A stretch of DNA of 64,000 bases from Saccopteryx bilineata (Eukaryota; Chordata; Mammalia; Chiroptera; Emballonuridae): positions 102,288,074 to 102,352,073 of the forward strand of contig NC_089490.1 of assembly GCF_036850765.1 (NCBI RefSeq), in the 5' to 3' direction. Both the position numbers and the translations under genes were made by a program. Below the pieces are notes generated by a model. The model had not been told where the DNA came from. It saw only the letters and a program-made list of their open reading frames with translations, and ran no database searches. Position 1 is the first letter of the stretch. Each line of letters begins with the position of its first letter. Below are positions 11,036-24,460 of this stretch, in pieces.

Positions 11036-11086
11036 TTATGAGCCAACTGTTTATCAGCTGCCTCGTGACCACACACCCAACAGTAG

Positions 11087-11293
<207 letters not shown>

Positions 11294-11404
11294 TAGCAGC
11301 TGAGCTTCTAGGCTTGTAGTGATGTGGCTGGGAGGCTTTCAAAGGAGAACCACAGCTACGAGCAGAATTTCATTTCAATTGTGCCTCAGATGGACCTCTT
11401 TTTA

Positions 11405-11565
11405 ATCAAGAGAGTAATACATACTTCTGTGTAAAATTCAGATAAAAGCAGTGTATAAAGTGAAAAAGTGAAAGTTCTCCTCCCTTTTCCGCATACCATT
11501 CTTACTACCCCAGAGGTTGCCAGTAAAAATGGTTTGGTGTATACAATAGGTTTTTCAAACTGAGT
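11405..11565 (-). repeat. L1M-type 3' UTR fragment
   Basis: The order taatacatacttctgtgtaaaattcagataaa...aagttctcctccc...ttactaccccagaggttgccag matches the antisense 3' end of old L1 elements. Boundaries are approximate. Confidence 0.5.
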
Positions 11566-12124
11566 TTTGATAACCATTGTTTCCCTGCCAGTGAGAAGAA
11601 AGGTTCAGACTAGGGTGTGAGCTCAGTAGAGGCTTGTGAATCCGTCTTTATCAATGGCTAAAACAGAGCAAATACACATCTATGGACCCACAGAGGAAAG
11701 CCCTTTCCACTGAGGCAACAAATTACCCCAGAAATCCTTTGAGCAACTTAGGACAAATAGAGGAATGGCATCTTGTGTGATTAGCTAAACAAATTGATAA
11801 CGTTCAGGGTATTTCAAGGAATTTTAATTTGCTATTAGCTGAAAAACCTATAATACACTTTTATTCAAGTTATACCATTCTCAATATTTATTACAGTACT
11901 CACAAAACTTCATCTGCATTCTGTTTTTCAAATGTATTATTCTATATTTCTTTCAGGAAAATTATTTGATATAAAAATATTGTTTTGCCATAGTGCTTCA
12001 TCGGTAACACTTTGGTATCAGGAAGCATAGAGTTGGCACAATTACTCACCCTCTTCAAAAGATGCTAGTAAGGGAGAAAGAGATGTTTAGGGTCTGAATT
12101 GTCCAGGTTGATGACTCTCTGCTT
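11566..12124 (+). other. NR1H4 intron, nothing recognised
   Basis: AT-rich intron without a recognisable exon or repeat. Confidence 0.4.
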
Positions 12125-12310
12125 CAGGGGTCAGCAAATGTTTTCTGTAAAGGGCCAAATATTTTAGGCTTTGGCCACATATAATCTCCATCTCAACTGT
12201 TCAATGTTGACTAGCATTGATAAAACATGAAAAAATGAGTATGGTTATCTTCCAATGGATTTATAAAAATAGGTGGATTTGGTCCATGGTCCACAGTTTG
12301 TCAGCTCCTG
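12125..12310 (+). repeat. hAT-Charlie-like MITE
   Basis: It begins CAGGGGTCAGCAAATGTTTTCTGTAAAGGGCCAAATATTTTAGGC and ends ACAGTTTGTCAGCTCCTG, an imperfect terminal inverted repeat of an ancient mammalian hAT MITE. No clear 8-bp duplication remains. Confidence 0.75.
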
Positions 12311-12660
12311 CTCTAAATAAATACCTGCAAATGGGTTCTCCATTTTATATGTGGGAACTTTTTTTAATTATGACCTTGAACTTTCACTGAACTTCTCTAT
12401 GAATGGACCCAATAGGCTTTGTATCCAGACTATTACTTATTCCTAAGAAATACATTAAAAAATATTTTGTTTTCTCTATTTTACAGAAAAGAAAATGAGT
12501 AACTTGGGACAAATTCATTTAAATATAATATGGTTCACCACAAAACTTAGAAAAAATGATGGCATATTATGTCAGTGTATATTGTTCCTGCCATATTAAG
12601 GCTTTCCCCAACAATTTCTGATATTAGATTACTCCATAAGTATGCATTATATATATGTGC

Positions 12661-13040
12661 ATGCTTTTTTTTTTTTTTTTTGTATTTTTTCTGAAGCTGG
12701 AAACGGGGAGAGACAGTCAGACAGACTCCCACATGCACCCGACCGGGATCCACCCGGCAGGCCCACCAGGGGGCGATGCTCTGCCCCTCTGGGGCGTCAC
12801 TCTGCCGTGACCAGAGCCACTGTAGCGCCTAGGGCAGAGGCCAAGGAGCCATCCCCAGCGCCCAGGCCATCTTTGCTCCAATGGAGCCTTGGCTGCGGGA
12901 GGGGAAGAGAGAGACAGAGAGGAAGGGGTGGGGGTGGAGAAGCAAATGGGCGCTTCTCCTATGTGCCCTGGCCGGGAATTGAACCCGGGTCCCCCGCACG
13001 CCAGGCTGACGCTCTACCGCTGAGCCAACCGGCCAGGGCC
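12661..13040 (-). repeat. SINE family A next to an NR1H4 splice acceptor
   Basis: Minus-strand copy with its poly(T) at the left and its tRNA-like head at 12970-13040. The target duplication tatatatgtgcatgctttt (left copy from 12648, right copy from 13041) is almost unbroken, so the insertion is fairly young. Its right end lies 61 bp before the exon at 13102. Confidence 0.95.
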
Positions 13041-13101
13041 TATATATGTGCATGCTTTATAACCACCCTCCCTAACACCTTTTATTTTTTTGCCAGTGTA
13101 G

Positions 13102-13200
13102 GAGAAAACTGAACTCACCCCAGATCAGCAGAACCTTCTACAGCATATTATGGATTCATACAGCAAACAGAGGATGCCTCAGGAAATCACAAATAAAATT
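13102..13200 (+). CDS. NR1H4: NR1H4 exon: start of ligand-binding domain
   Basis: 33 codons, residues 241-273, [14 protein letters not shown] to EITNKI, covering helix 1 and the start of the FXR ligand-binding domain. Met265, a known ligand-contact residue in human FXR, is present. The acceptor must be the TAG at 13099-13101, because the CAG five bases upstream (13094-13096) would shift the frame. The donor is ATT/GTATGT. Likely differences from human: Thr251Asn, His254Gln, Phe255His and Asn261Ser (human sequence from memory). Confidence 0.97.
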
Positions 13201-13516
13201 GTATGTTCAATATCTAAAAATGCATGGTTTAAATTCTGGGGCTCTTACTATACTGGAGGTGGAATTAATATATAAATATGTTACTTTAAAATGGTTAGAG
13301 CTGAGAATTTAAGTTATACATTTAAACTTTTAGCAGCATTAGATAACTAATGAGTAAGAAGTCTCATATCTATCATGGTAACAGTAATTGCTCTCAATGG
13401 ATCTGAAAACTATGAGCTGGGTCTTTAAATGTTATCTGGTTGTCTAGCCTAATGATTTTATATTGCTGTCTCCTTTTATATACTTATTAATCATTTGCTT
13501 TCTTCTTAAAATTTAG

Positions 13517-13616
13517 TTAAAAGAAGAATTCAGTGCAGAAGAAAATTTTCTCATTTTAACTGAAATGGCTACCAGTCATGTACAGATTCTCGTAGAATTC
13601 ACAAAAAAGCTGCCAG
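13517..13616 (+). CDS. NR1H4: NR1H4 exon: ligand-binding domain, helix 3 region
   Basis: It encodes residues 274-306 plus the first base of Gly307, reading [20 protein letters not shown] then [13 protein letters not shown]. The known bile-acid contacts Leu287, Met290, Ala291 and His294 are all unchanged. Asn293Ser and Val297Ile are the visible differences from human. The acceptor is aaaatttag/TT and the donor CAG/GTATCT. Confidence 0.97.
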
Positions 13617-13846
13617 GTATCTTTACATGTAGTTACTTTTCTGCTATGCTGTGCAATATACTTATGACATTAAAAGAAGCAGGTCTGTTCATTGCAAAAT
13701 GAGAATTATTGCATATTTGATTTAATGTGTCTACTCTAGATATAAAATGTTAGACCCAGCTAGAATATTTAAAATCATTTATAGTAAGTTTTCCAAATTG
13801 ATAAATTAAGAAATTGAAACCTTGAAAAGTTGTGATTCATCCACTT

Positions 13847-14187
13847 ATTTATTTTTTTTAAGTGAGAGGAGGGAAGAAAATGAAACAGACTGCTGCATGC
13901 ACCTCCACTGGGATCCACCCAGCAACTCCTATCTGGGGCTGATGCTGTAATCAACTGAGCTATTTTTAGCATCTGAGGCTGATGCACTCAGACCAACTGA
14001 GCTATCCTCAGCACCTGGGGTGGGTGCTCAAACCATTCGAGCCACTGGCTGCAGGAGGGAAAGAGGGAGAGAAGGGAGAGAGAAAGAGAAGCAGATGGTT
14101 GCTTCTTTTGTGTGCCCTGACTAGAAATCAAACCTGGGACATCCATATGGGTCAATGCTGTATCCACTGAGCCAACAAGCCAGGGAC
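13847..14187 (-). repeat. SINE family A-related, old copy
   Basis: Minus strand, with the head as the complement of CCCTGGCTTGTTGGCTCAGTGG at about 14164-14187. The middle contains three degenerate aactgagctat(c/t) units. The duplication ccacttatt flanks it (about 13840 and 14187). Confidence 0.8.
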
Positions 14188-14259
14188 CACTTATTCTTTT
14201 TAAAATAAGTATTTGTTGATACCTACCCTATACTAAGTACCTAGTTATTACCTTCAAGG

Positions 14260-14830
14260 AGGTGATTAAAGGCCATAATAAAAAAAGTATATACAAAGTG
14301 CTGTATAAAAGAGAGGAAATAATTGCAAACTGTATCTGAGAATGACAGGAAGGCTTCTTATAGAATCATATTTGAGTTGGGTCTAAAACACAAAGAAGCT
14401 TTTTAGGTAGCCTGAAGGGGAAGAGGCATTTGAAGTCAAGAAATTTGCTTGTGAAAATATAATAATGCACGAGCAAGAATAGAATTCTTAGAGATGGGGA
14501 AAATAAATTCAGTGTGGTTGGAGTGTAATGCCTTTGGTTCCTTGGTTAGATGTAAGGTAAGCTGGTACCAGACTGATTAGAAACTAAGAATTTTAATTCT
14601 AACTAAGGATTTTTAATTCTTTATTATCCTCTGGATGATAAAGTGTTCTTTGGTGGCTTTTTATTTTTTTGAGAGGGAAGTGATGAGATTTATGTTATAG
14701 AGATATTGCTTTGTCAGGTTTGTATTGGGTGGATTTGAACAGGGCAGGACTGGAGGCAAACAGGATCAGTTACTATGCTATTGCACCAGTCCTGGCAAGA
14801 GGGCTTGAAATAAAGCAATAGCAGTGGGGG
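14260..14830. repeat. Ancient interspersed repeat, family not named
   Basis: The phrases gagttgggtctaaaacac, cctgaaggggaagaggcatt, agcaagaatagaattc and gtgtggttggagtgtaatgc match the repeat also seen near 19.8, 30.0 and 49.3 kb. I recognise it as a common old mammalian repeat but cannot assign a name safely. Confidence 0.45.
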
Positions 14831-15111
14831 AGAGAATAGGAAATAAAATAGAGATTCAAAAAATGATAAGACTTGATGAACAAGTGTTCATGTGTGGAAT
14901 GAGGGAGAGGGATTTAGCCCCTCCAATTCTTCCAGACACATTTTCAATGCAATCTAAGTCAATAGGTTTAAGTTGTTTCTCTGTGTTCAATTCAAGATGG
15001 TGGCAGATTAGGTGCATGTTACACTTACCTCCTCCCAGGACCAAACTGGAGTTATAACTACATTGTTTCACTGTTTTAGAAATATATTAGTGCATAAAAA
15101 TCTCATGGTCT

Positions 15112-15524
15112 AGCTTGATGAGGCAGTGGCTCAGTGGATAAAGAATCGGATTGGGATGCAGAGGACCCAGGTTCAAAGCCCTGAGGTTGCCGACTTGAGT
15201 GTGGGCTCACCAGCTTGAGCACAGAGTCACTGGCTTGAGGGTGGAATCATAGACATGACCTCTTGGTCACTGGCTTGAGCCCAAAGGTTGCTGGCTTGAG
15301 GTCCAAGGTTGCTGCTGGAGCCCAAGATCACTGCCTTGAGCAAGGGGTCACTTGCTCTGCTGTAGCCCCCCAGTTAAGGCACATATGAGAAAGCAATCAA
15401 TGAACAACTAAGGTGCCACAACAAAGAATTGATGCTTCTTGTCTCTCTCCCTTCTGTCTGTCTTCTGTCCCTATCTGTCCCTCTCTCTGTGTCTCTCTCT
15501 GTCTCTGTCACACACACAAAAAAG
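15112..15524 (+). repeat. SINE family C (long, internally repeated)
   Basis: The tRNA-like head (GCTTGATGAGGCAGTGGCTCAGTGGATAAAG, B box GGTTCAAAGCC) is followed by about six degenerate units around TCACTGGCTTGAGC. Then comes gcacatatgagaaagcaatcaatgaacaactaaggtgcc and a CT-rich end. Target duplication tctcatggtct at 15101-15111 and 15525-15535. Confidence 0.92.
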
Positions 15525-15839
15525 TCTCATGGTCTATAAAAGTATAATATCTATCTTGTATAGTTGCATAATAATGTGATATTAAATTACAGAAGATAAC
15601 TTCTGATATAGAATTGTAACTAAACATGTTAATTTGCCTTCTTTTGCAGTCATTATGCTGTTTTATTAAATGTGTCATGGATAAACAAAAGCCTACATAA
15701 AACTAATTAAATGAAGGGAAGAAGTTCTTGTTATTAAAACATTAATATTCTCTTGTTTTTTGTTAATAATGGAAGAGGAACTTAATTTGTTATATGCTAA
15801 TTAAGCTGAAGGCAATCTGGATCAAAAACAAGATTATTT

Positions 15840-16226
15840 GACCCTGGCCGGTTAGCTCAGTGGTAGAGTGTTGGCCTGGCGTGCAGGAGTCCCGGGTTCG
15901 ATTCCCAGCCAGAGCACACAGGAGAAGCGCCCATCTGCTTCTCCACCCCTCCCCCTCTCCTTCCTCTCTGTCTCTCTCTTCCCCTCCTGCAGCCAAGGCT
16001 CCATTGGAGCAAAGTTGGCCCAGGCGCTGAGAATGGCTCTGTGGCCTCTGCCTCAGGCACTAGAACGGCTCTGGTTGCAACAGAGCAATGCCCCAGATGG
16101 GCAGAGCATCGCCCCCTGGTGGGCATGCCGGATGGATCCTGGTCGGGCGCATGCAGAGTCTGTCTGACTGCCTCCCCATTTCCAACTTCAGAAAAATACA
16201 AAAACAAACAAAAACAAAAAAACAAC
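15840..16226 (+). repeat. SINE family A with tandemly repeated target site
   Basis: Full-length copy from CCCTGGCCGGTTAGCTCAGTGG to an AC-rich tail. The target acaagattatt occurs before the element (about 15828) and twice after it (about 16228 and 16266), the second time within a repeated A-rich segment. Confidence 0.92.
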
Positions 16227-16269
16227 AACAAGATTATTCAAAAACAAAAACAAAAAATAAAAAACAACA

Positions 16270-17719
<1,450 letters not shown>

Positions 17720-18059
17720 TGAGAATTTGTACAACCTGTGAAGGCAAGGCTGCTGCTTATCTTATGCCTTGTTACATGCCCATTAAGACTAACATGGAGA
17801 ATGACTCTATAAAGGTATGTGTTAAACAGATAGGACTTTTAGAGTCTTGGTGAAAAAAATTCTTTTTGCAATAGCAATGCTCTTTTCACTTTACTGAGAT
17901 GAAGGGGCACAGGGTTTTAAAAATTTTGGAAAATTAGTCTGGTAACAAATATAGCATAAAAGAGTTGTCATTCAGTTCAGAAAAAGATGCATTTATTCAA
18001 AGCCTCTAGGTATGAATGCCTATGTATCAGACTATTATCAATATTTGTTCATAGAAAAA

Positions 18060-18205
18060 TAAGAAGAAATAATAATAGCAACATTTACTAGGTTTCAGAC
18101 CCTGTTCTAAATACTTTACATATATGATTCCATCAAATCCTTGAAAATATCCCATGAAATAAGTACTATTATTGTCCCCAGTTTAGAGTTGAGAAAGTCA
18201 TGTGT
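18060..18205 (-). repeat. MIR core fragment
   Basis: The order acatttactaggtttcagaccctgttctaaatactttacatat...aataagtactattattgtccccagtttaga is typical of MIR. The strand is uncertain. A family D SINE lies at its right end. Confidence 0.6.
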
Positions 18206-18361
18206 CTTCTTTAATTTTTTTTGGAATTTATTTATTGATTTTAGTGAGAGAGGCAGGGGGAGAGAGAGAGATACAGGAACAGCTCGACGACCTGTGATTA
18301 AACCAGCAATCTCTGTGCTTCAAGATGACGCTCTTAACCAACTGAGCTACCCAGCCAGGGT
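18206..18361 (-). repeat. SINE family D
   Basis: Minus-strand copy with the head as the complement of CCCTGGCTGGGTAGCTCAGTTGG at 18338-18360 and a GA-rich left part. A short duplication catgtgt flanks it. Confidence 0.8.
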
Positions 18362-18585
18362 GCCATGTGTTTTAAACACTGTGCTGCGCTGCCTCTCAAG
18401 AAACAAATGAGATAATAGTATGAATAACTCAGTTTAACAGATTACTATGGAGTAATATTGTAACACAGAGGGTCCAGTGACATCAGAATGTCTCAACAAA
18501 AACAAAACAGAAACAGAAAGAGAATTATTGATACAGAGGACAGCTGATGGTTGGTTGCCAAAGGCAGGGGGTGGGAAAATTTGTG

Positions 18586-18587
<2 letters not shown>

Positions 18588-18617
<30 letters not shown>
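18588..18617. repeat. (ATA)n microsatellite
   Basis: About nine tandem ATA/AAT units. Confidence 0.9.
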
Positions 18618-18618
<1 letters not shown>

Positions 18619-18751
18619 CATAAGAGTAGATTATCAGGAATTCTCTGCAATTTATCTTAGAAGATATTTTAAATAAGTTAAGTTCTTATTTTCCTGAGAG
18701 AGTTTATATATGGGATGGGGGTATGAATGAGATGAGATGACTGTTGGAGGA

Positions 18752-19110
18752 TCTTTTTTTTTTTTAAGTGAGTGAGAGAGAGAGAGAGAGAGAGATAAAC
18801 AGACAGACAGAAAAGAAGAGAGATGAGAAGCATCAACTCGTAGTTGTGGCACCTCAGTTGTTCATTGATTGTTTCTCATATATGCCTTCACTGGGGGGCT
18901 TCAGCCAAGCCAGTGACCCCTTGCTCAAGCCAGCAACCTTAGCTCAGGCCAGTGACCTTGGATTCAAACCAGTGACCTTTGAGCTCAAGCCAGCGACCCT
19001 GCGCTTACGTTGGTGAACTCACGCTCAAGCTGGCGACCTCAGAGTTTTAGACCTGGGTCCTCAGTATCCCAGGTCAAGAGTCTATCTACTGCACCACCAC
19101 CTGGTCAGGT
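18752..19110 (-). repeat. SINE family C
   Basis: Minus-strand copy with a poly(T) and GA-rich left end, gttgttcattgattgtttctcatatatgcct, several (a/g)agccagtgacc units, and the head complement at 19060-19110 (ccaccacctggtcagg). Confidence 0.9.
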
Positions 19111-19121
19111 ATTAAAGATCT

Positions 19122-19491
19122 GTTTTTGTTTGTTTGTATTTTTTCTAAAGTGAGAAGTGGGGAGGCAGAAAGACAGACTCCTGCATGCACCCGACCAGAA
19201 TCCACCTGGCATGCCCACCAGGGGGCGATGCTCTGCCCATCTGGGGTGTTGCTCTGTTGCAACAGGAGCCATTCTAGTGCCTGAGGTGAAGGCCGTGGAC
19301 CCATCCTCAGTGCAGGGGCCAACTTTGCTCCAGTGGAGCCTTGGCTGGGGGAGGGGAAGAGAGAGAGAGAACGGAGAGGGGGAAGGGTGGAGAAACAAAT
19401 GGGTGCTTTTCCTCTGTGCCCTGGCCAGGAATCAAACCCTAGACTTCCACACGCCAGCTGACGTTCTACCACTAAGCCAACTGGCCAGGGC
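19122..19491 (-). repeat. SINE family A
   Basis: Minus-strand full-length copy with its head at 19410-19491 and A-tail at the left. The target duplication taaagatct lies on both sides (about 19113 and 19491). Confidence 0.92.
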
Positions 19492-19779
19492 TAAAGATCT
19501 TTTTTTCTTAAAATATTATTATTGTATAATTGACTGAAACAAGTTTAAATACTTATAAAGCCAGTATTTTAAAATAGAGATTGGAAGAAAGATTTTAAGG
19601 TAGTTCTGCATCTGTGTTTTAAGTAAAATAATTGAAAATTACTTTTTAAAAACAGTCTTGCCAAATCATTGTTTTTTTCTCGTAGTTTAAAACTGAGAGC
19701 AATATTAGCATCATTGGTAGATTTAAAAACATTTCTAAAAGATGCATTTTTATATATCCATTGATTTTTTTCAGTTTAA

Positions 19780-20250
19780 CTGCTCCTTAAGAGCAAGGTA
19801 CTAGAGTGGTGGTAAAGAGAGGTATTAGGCATGTTCCTTCCCCTTGGAAGCTTACAGTTTAGGTGGGAAGAAATGAACTGTTCAGAGGTAGTTAAAATGT
19901 GGAGGAGAGTAAGAGAGAGAGATGGCTTCTCATTGGGAGAGGTTGGGAAATGATTCACTGGCATTTTTGCCGGACCTTGAATGATACTTGATGTGGTGCT
20001 CAGAGTGGGTGTGCAGGAGATAAGGACAGGCAGGAGCAAAGGACTGAGGCAAGAAAGCTCCGGTTCTGCACACAAATGATTCAAAGGAGAGTGAATCGTT
20101 AAGTTTGACGGGATGAAGAGTTATATTAAAAAGGGATAAAAAAAGAAAATATACTCTGAAGCAAGTGCTTGAAGGCCTTGAATACTGGGCTACAGATTTT
20201 ATTCTTTATTTCCTACATGATGGGGAGACACTGAAGATTTTTGAGTGGGA
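19780..20250. repeat. Ancient interspersed repeat, family not named
   Basis: Contains ccttggaagcttacagttt, ttttgccggaccttgaatgat, gcaggagcaaaggactgaggca and aaggccttgaatactgggctacagattttattcttt. Same family as the 14.3, 30.0 and 49.3 kb pieces. Confidence 0.5.
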
Positions 20251-20764
20251 AGGGAAAACATCAAATCAAGCTTTACAGGTCTTCTAGCAATGTTAGGATA
20301 AGCCCGGGTGGGGGATACATGGTAAAAGCAAGAGGGGTCAAGGATGTGACCTCTGCTGCGGGGAGACATGGAGAGGAAGAGAGGCTCTGAGAAATCTACA
20401 TGCTCACAAGAATTAGGGGATATTTTATCACTTCATATTCATTTCAAAATATCCCTTAAATTTTGTGAGCAATATATTATTGCAGTTTTTCACCCTTTGA
20501 AAGACATTGTGTTATCTAGAAATATGGAGTCTGGTCCTGGACAGTTTTGTCACTTCCCTGTTCTGGGTCTTAGTTATAGAGTGTGTGTACGTCTAGGAGA
20601 CTGGGGGTAAGGGAGAAGGGTTGGATCGAGTAATATCCAAGGCACCATCCAGTTCTACAAGTCTTACTGCTTTTCTTCTCTTAAGTCTTCTCAATCGATT
20701 CTTTTCAATCATTATTTTCTGATTGTTAGGTTAGCCAGTCATTTGGCCAGCTACTGAAGGATCC

Positions 20765-20940
20765 TGGGTTGTTTTTTTTTTTAATTTTATGGTGGTAAGA
20801 ACATTTAATATGAAATCTACCCTCTTAAGAAATATTTAAGTGATATTATTGAGTATTGGTACAATGTTGGACAATAGATCCCTAGAACTTATTCATGTTG
20901 TTTAACTGAAACATTATGCCCATTGATTAGGAGGGGGAAA
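20765..20940 (-). repeat. L1M 3' UTR fragment
   Basis: ttttatggtggtaagaacatttaatatgaaatctaccctcttaag...gatccctagaacttattcatgttgtttaactgaaac matches the antisense 3' end of old L1 elements. Confidence 0.75.
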
Positions 20941-21039
20941 TAGGAGTTGCTAATTCCTGGGTACAAATCTTGATTTAAAGTTGCAATTAATAATCAACAG
21001 TTTATCTTAGGAAAGAGTTAAGGATGCAAACCACATCTA

Positions 21040-21200
21040 TAGTCTCACCTGGATTTTGATATTAAAAGTTCCATAGGCATTGCTGCATCCTTTTGACTTA
21101 GTATTTTATCTCAAGTATCTAGCACATGCTGGCTTCGAGTGGGTGCTCAGTAAACATCTGTGAAATGAATAAATGGCTGGATAGATGAATGGATGGATGA
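21040..21200 (+). repeat. LINE L2 3' end
   Basis: Ends ctagcacatgctggcttcgagtgggtgctcagtaaacatctgtgaaatgaataaatgg, the typical L2 3' terminus with TGAA/TGGA-type repeats. Confidence 0.65.
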
Positions 21201-22840
21201 ATTATTACCTGAAGCTATAAGTCTGGTCCATTTATTTTCCTTTCAGATGGTTCTTCCCCTGAATATAGAACCACTCCACTCACTCCAACAGGCCCAGTTT
21301 TGCCCCCGATTCAGCAAATTCTGGGGAGCCCTATATTGCATCTAATTCTAGGAACTTGGCTCAGCCTTGTTCCTTGCGACAATCCCTGCCTTCTTGTGTG
21401 ACTCTCTTTGGTGAGTCAGAAAATCTTGGAAAGTTGACAACTGAACCATGGAGGAGGATTAGAAATTTGTTAAGCCACAAAAGTCTGAGAAAGGCATTGC
21501 AAGATTTATAGCCATTATAATAATATAGAAAGTGCAAAGATGTGAAGGAATAAGGGAGTAGCCATGTATAGGAGTCATAAGTACTTTAATATTATTACAA
21601 AATAGTATTTATGAAGCTGAAACCGTAGTAAGTACTAGATTATCAAAGAAACTAAGTGCCACAAAAGTAGTTTGATTTAATCCTTTTATAATGGAGTGCC
21701 TTTGCAATATTCTGAGCTGCTGTGCACAACCATAGAGGTCCTGAAAAAAGATGTTTCCAGCGGGAAGAGGAAGGAATGTTGAGAGGGACTAAGACAGGAA
21801 GCAGAGAGAGCTGGGAAGAGACCGATGCAGTAGGTAGGTGAGAAATGAGGAGGGTTTTTCTTGTAAGTTAAAAACATGTGATCAAAAAAAAAAAAAATCT
21901 TGCTTAATAACATAAATTTCAGAAGTGCTTCTGCAAGTTTCAGAATAGTTCAAAAATGAAGTTTTCCAGCATGTGGTCTCTATAAATAAATGTGCATACC
22001 TATAGTTCATAATAATGTACTTTACCCAAACATCAACCACATACTGTAAAAATAAAAAGCATTCAAATGCACATACTGATTAGGATTTTATCATTCATAA
22101 TGATGGTTAGTTTTATTAATATTTATGAATTTGTTTCTCCCAGTGGATTTTCAGAGCATTGCCTCTTCCACACATCACATAAAAACCTGGTCTTGCAGGA
22201 TGCCCTTTCAGAATAACTTTTCATTCTTATGCAAATATAACACATCCTTATTCCTATTGTACATTTAATTCCACAGTAACATAATGTCTCAGTGACCCTG
22301 TTTATGCCTACACACCGCTTTGAAGAAGATAACGTAAAGTTTCTTTCCTTGTTCTCTGAAGACATACTCTTTTGTTTGCTATTGTTAAATCCTAATTACA
22401 GGCACAAAAAATGCTGTCTCCTGAGATACGTTTACTCAGCAACGGTTACACTATTTATGTTAATTGAGGCTTCAGAGCATGTATTTGACACAACCTGTGG
22501 TTAAGACGTTTCTACATAATTCTAGTGCATCAATTTCATAAAGAAATTATTGTTTTATGAAAATTAGATTTTGAAGATGGAATCTTCATTAAAAAATAAG
22601 AATTATTGTATAATACTATAAAATATGATAGGACTAATATAGGCTTGCTAACACAGAAAGACTTTACATCTTAACATTGAGGCAATTAGAAATAATGATT
22701 CACAAACTGAAGAAACTTGTTCTGTTAATTACAAATATAATTAGCCTCTAAAGTTCATAGTATTTTGTCACCTTTTTGATTCCAGAACAGACAGGAATGA
22801 AATAGTTAATTTGGTAAGTGTTTATCAGGATGTCACTACA
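21200..22840 (+). other. NR1H4 intron, no feature recognised
   Basis: AT-rich intron. An A13 run lies at 21885-21897. No exon or recognisable repeat was found. Confidence 0.4.
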
Positions 22841-22849
22841 TCTTGTGAT

Positions 22850-23060
22850 TTTGCAATGGTTTGTTTTTACATATTCCATCTTGTTAGTATTCCTGAGGGC
22901 CCCTCAAGGTGGGTGCTATGCCGCTATTTTATAGATGGGGTGGGGCTTAGAGAAGCTAGATGACCTGCTCAGGGTCACACGGTTCATCAGCAGACTGCCA
23001 GGAGGCGAGCACAGCCGTTCTACACAAAGCCCAGCACTCCTTCTCTGTGTTGCACCTGCC
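22850..23060 (+). repeat. MIR/L3-like fragment
   Basis: The order gtgggtgctatgccgctattttatagatgggg...gagaagctagatgacctgctcagggtcacacggttcatcagcagac is the usual MIR/L3 core. Diverged. Confidence 0.55.
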
Positions 23061-24071
23061 ACTTGCCTAGCTCTACCATTTGCCCAATATCAGCTGGTAG
23101 GGAATAGAAAGACCAGCAAGCTATGGTTCCTGCCCTTTGGTTGAGAGATAAAGTATAAGCACAGTTAGCAATTTAAAAATAGTTTTTAAAGAAATGATAA
23201 AATGAATAGAGACAGTGAGGTCAGAGAAAGGAGAAATTCTTATTAGAGTGATAAAGTCCTAGCTAGTTTATAGTCGCATAGTAAAGTATTCTGTGTGTAG
23301 TGTACTGTGTTCATTTTTCTGCTTTTTAAATATATATGACTTCACTGCTTTAGACTTGGAAACAAATGAAAACAGTTATAAGAACTGAATTTTCTAAAGA
23401 AGCAAATGTAAGCTATTGGTTCCAATACTTTCTTTGAAAGACAAGTGAGAAATGGAAAGGAAGAAATGACAGAATATTTACAAGGAAGGTAAATGCTTAC
23501 ATTGAAGTTTAGGATTCTTAACACCTCTCCTTTTGCTTTTCAAAGTGCTCACATAATACTTTTGGCATAGACAAATTTGGGGCTCAGATTGTAGAAAGAA
23601 CATTTTTTTCAAAATAAGAGAAAGTATTAAAGTAATACAAGAGTCAGTCTTCCCATTGCATTCCCTATGGCTTTTCTATTGGTCCCATTTTGGTCATTAA
23701 GTATATATGTATCTGTCTCTTCCACTAATCTGTCAACTGCTTGAAGATTAGTTCCTGGCATGTATTAGATGTATGGAAATTGGTGAATTGTATTGAAATG
23801 AATCTGGAACTCAATCGTCCAAACCCTGTCAATTCAAACTATAGAAATGATCCCTGAAAGTATAGTCTTACCCTGTCAATTCAAAAGCACAGATAAGGTC
23901 TAATTTGGTCAGATAACTTTTAGCTACTAAGGCTCATGGGAAGTGTGCTATTTATTAAGTATTTTCTATTGAAAATAGTTATTTTTTAATTGCTAATTTA
24001 TTGGCAGTTTCTTATTTAAAGCCAACACTATGACACAAGTTACTCGGAGTACAATGTTGCAGTTAATATAG
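23061..24071 (+). other. NR1H4 intron, nothing recognised
   Basis: AT-rich sequence with no coding exon or named element. Confidence 0.4.
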
Positions 24072-24080
24072 AAGCCAGGG

Positions 24081-24451
24081 CCCTGGCCAGTTTGCTCAGT
24101 GGTAGAGCGTCGGCCTGGCGTGCAGGAGTCCCGGGTTCGATTCTCGGCCAGGGCACACAGGAGAAGTGCCCATCTGCTTCTCCACCCCTCTCCCTCTCCT
24201 TCCTCTCTGTCTCTCTCTTCCCCTCCCGCAGCCAAGGCTCCATTGGAGCAAAGATGTCCCGGGTGCTGAGGATGGCTCTGTGGCCTCTACCTCAGGTGCT
24301 AGAATGGCTCTGGATGCAACAGAGCAACACCCCAGAGGGGCAGAGCATCACCCCCTGGTGGGCATGCTGGGTGGATCCCGGTCGGGCATATGTGGGAGTC
24401 TGTCTGACTGCCTCCCTGTTTCCAGCTTAGGAAAAAAAAAAAAAAAAAAAA
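24081..24451 (+). repeat. SINE family A
   Basis: Head CCCTGGCCAGTTTGCTCAGTGG, B box GGTTCGATTCTC, single GCCCCTGGTGGGC-type block and poly(A) tail. Target duplication aagccaggg at 24072-24080 and 24452-24460. Confidence 0.94.
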
Positions 24452-24460
24452 AAGCCAGGG

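Noticed and set aside
13094..13096. CAG as the acceptor of the exon at 13102
   Set aside because: It adds five bases and breaks the FXR reading frame; the TAG at 13099-13101 keeps it.
15112..15524. Regularly spaced repeats resembling a CRISPR array
   Set aside because: They are degenerate internal units of a SINE, flanked by target duplications, in a mammalian genome.
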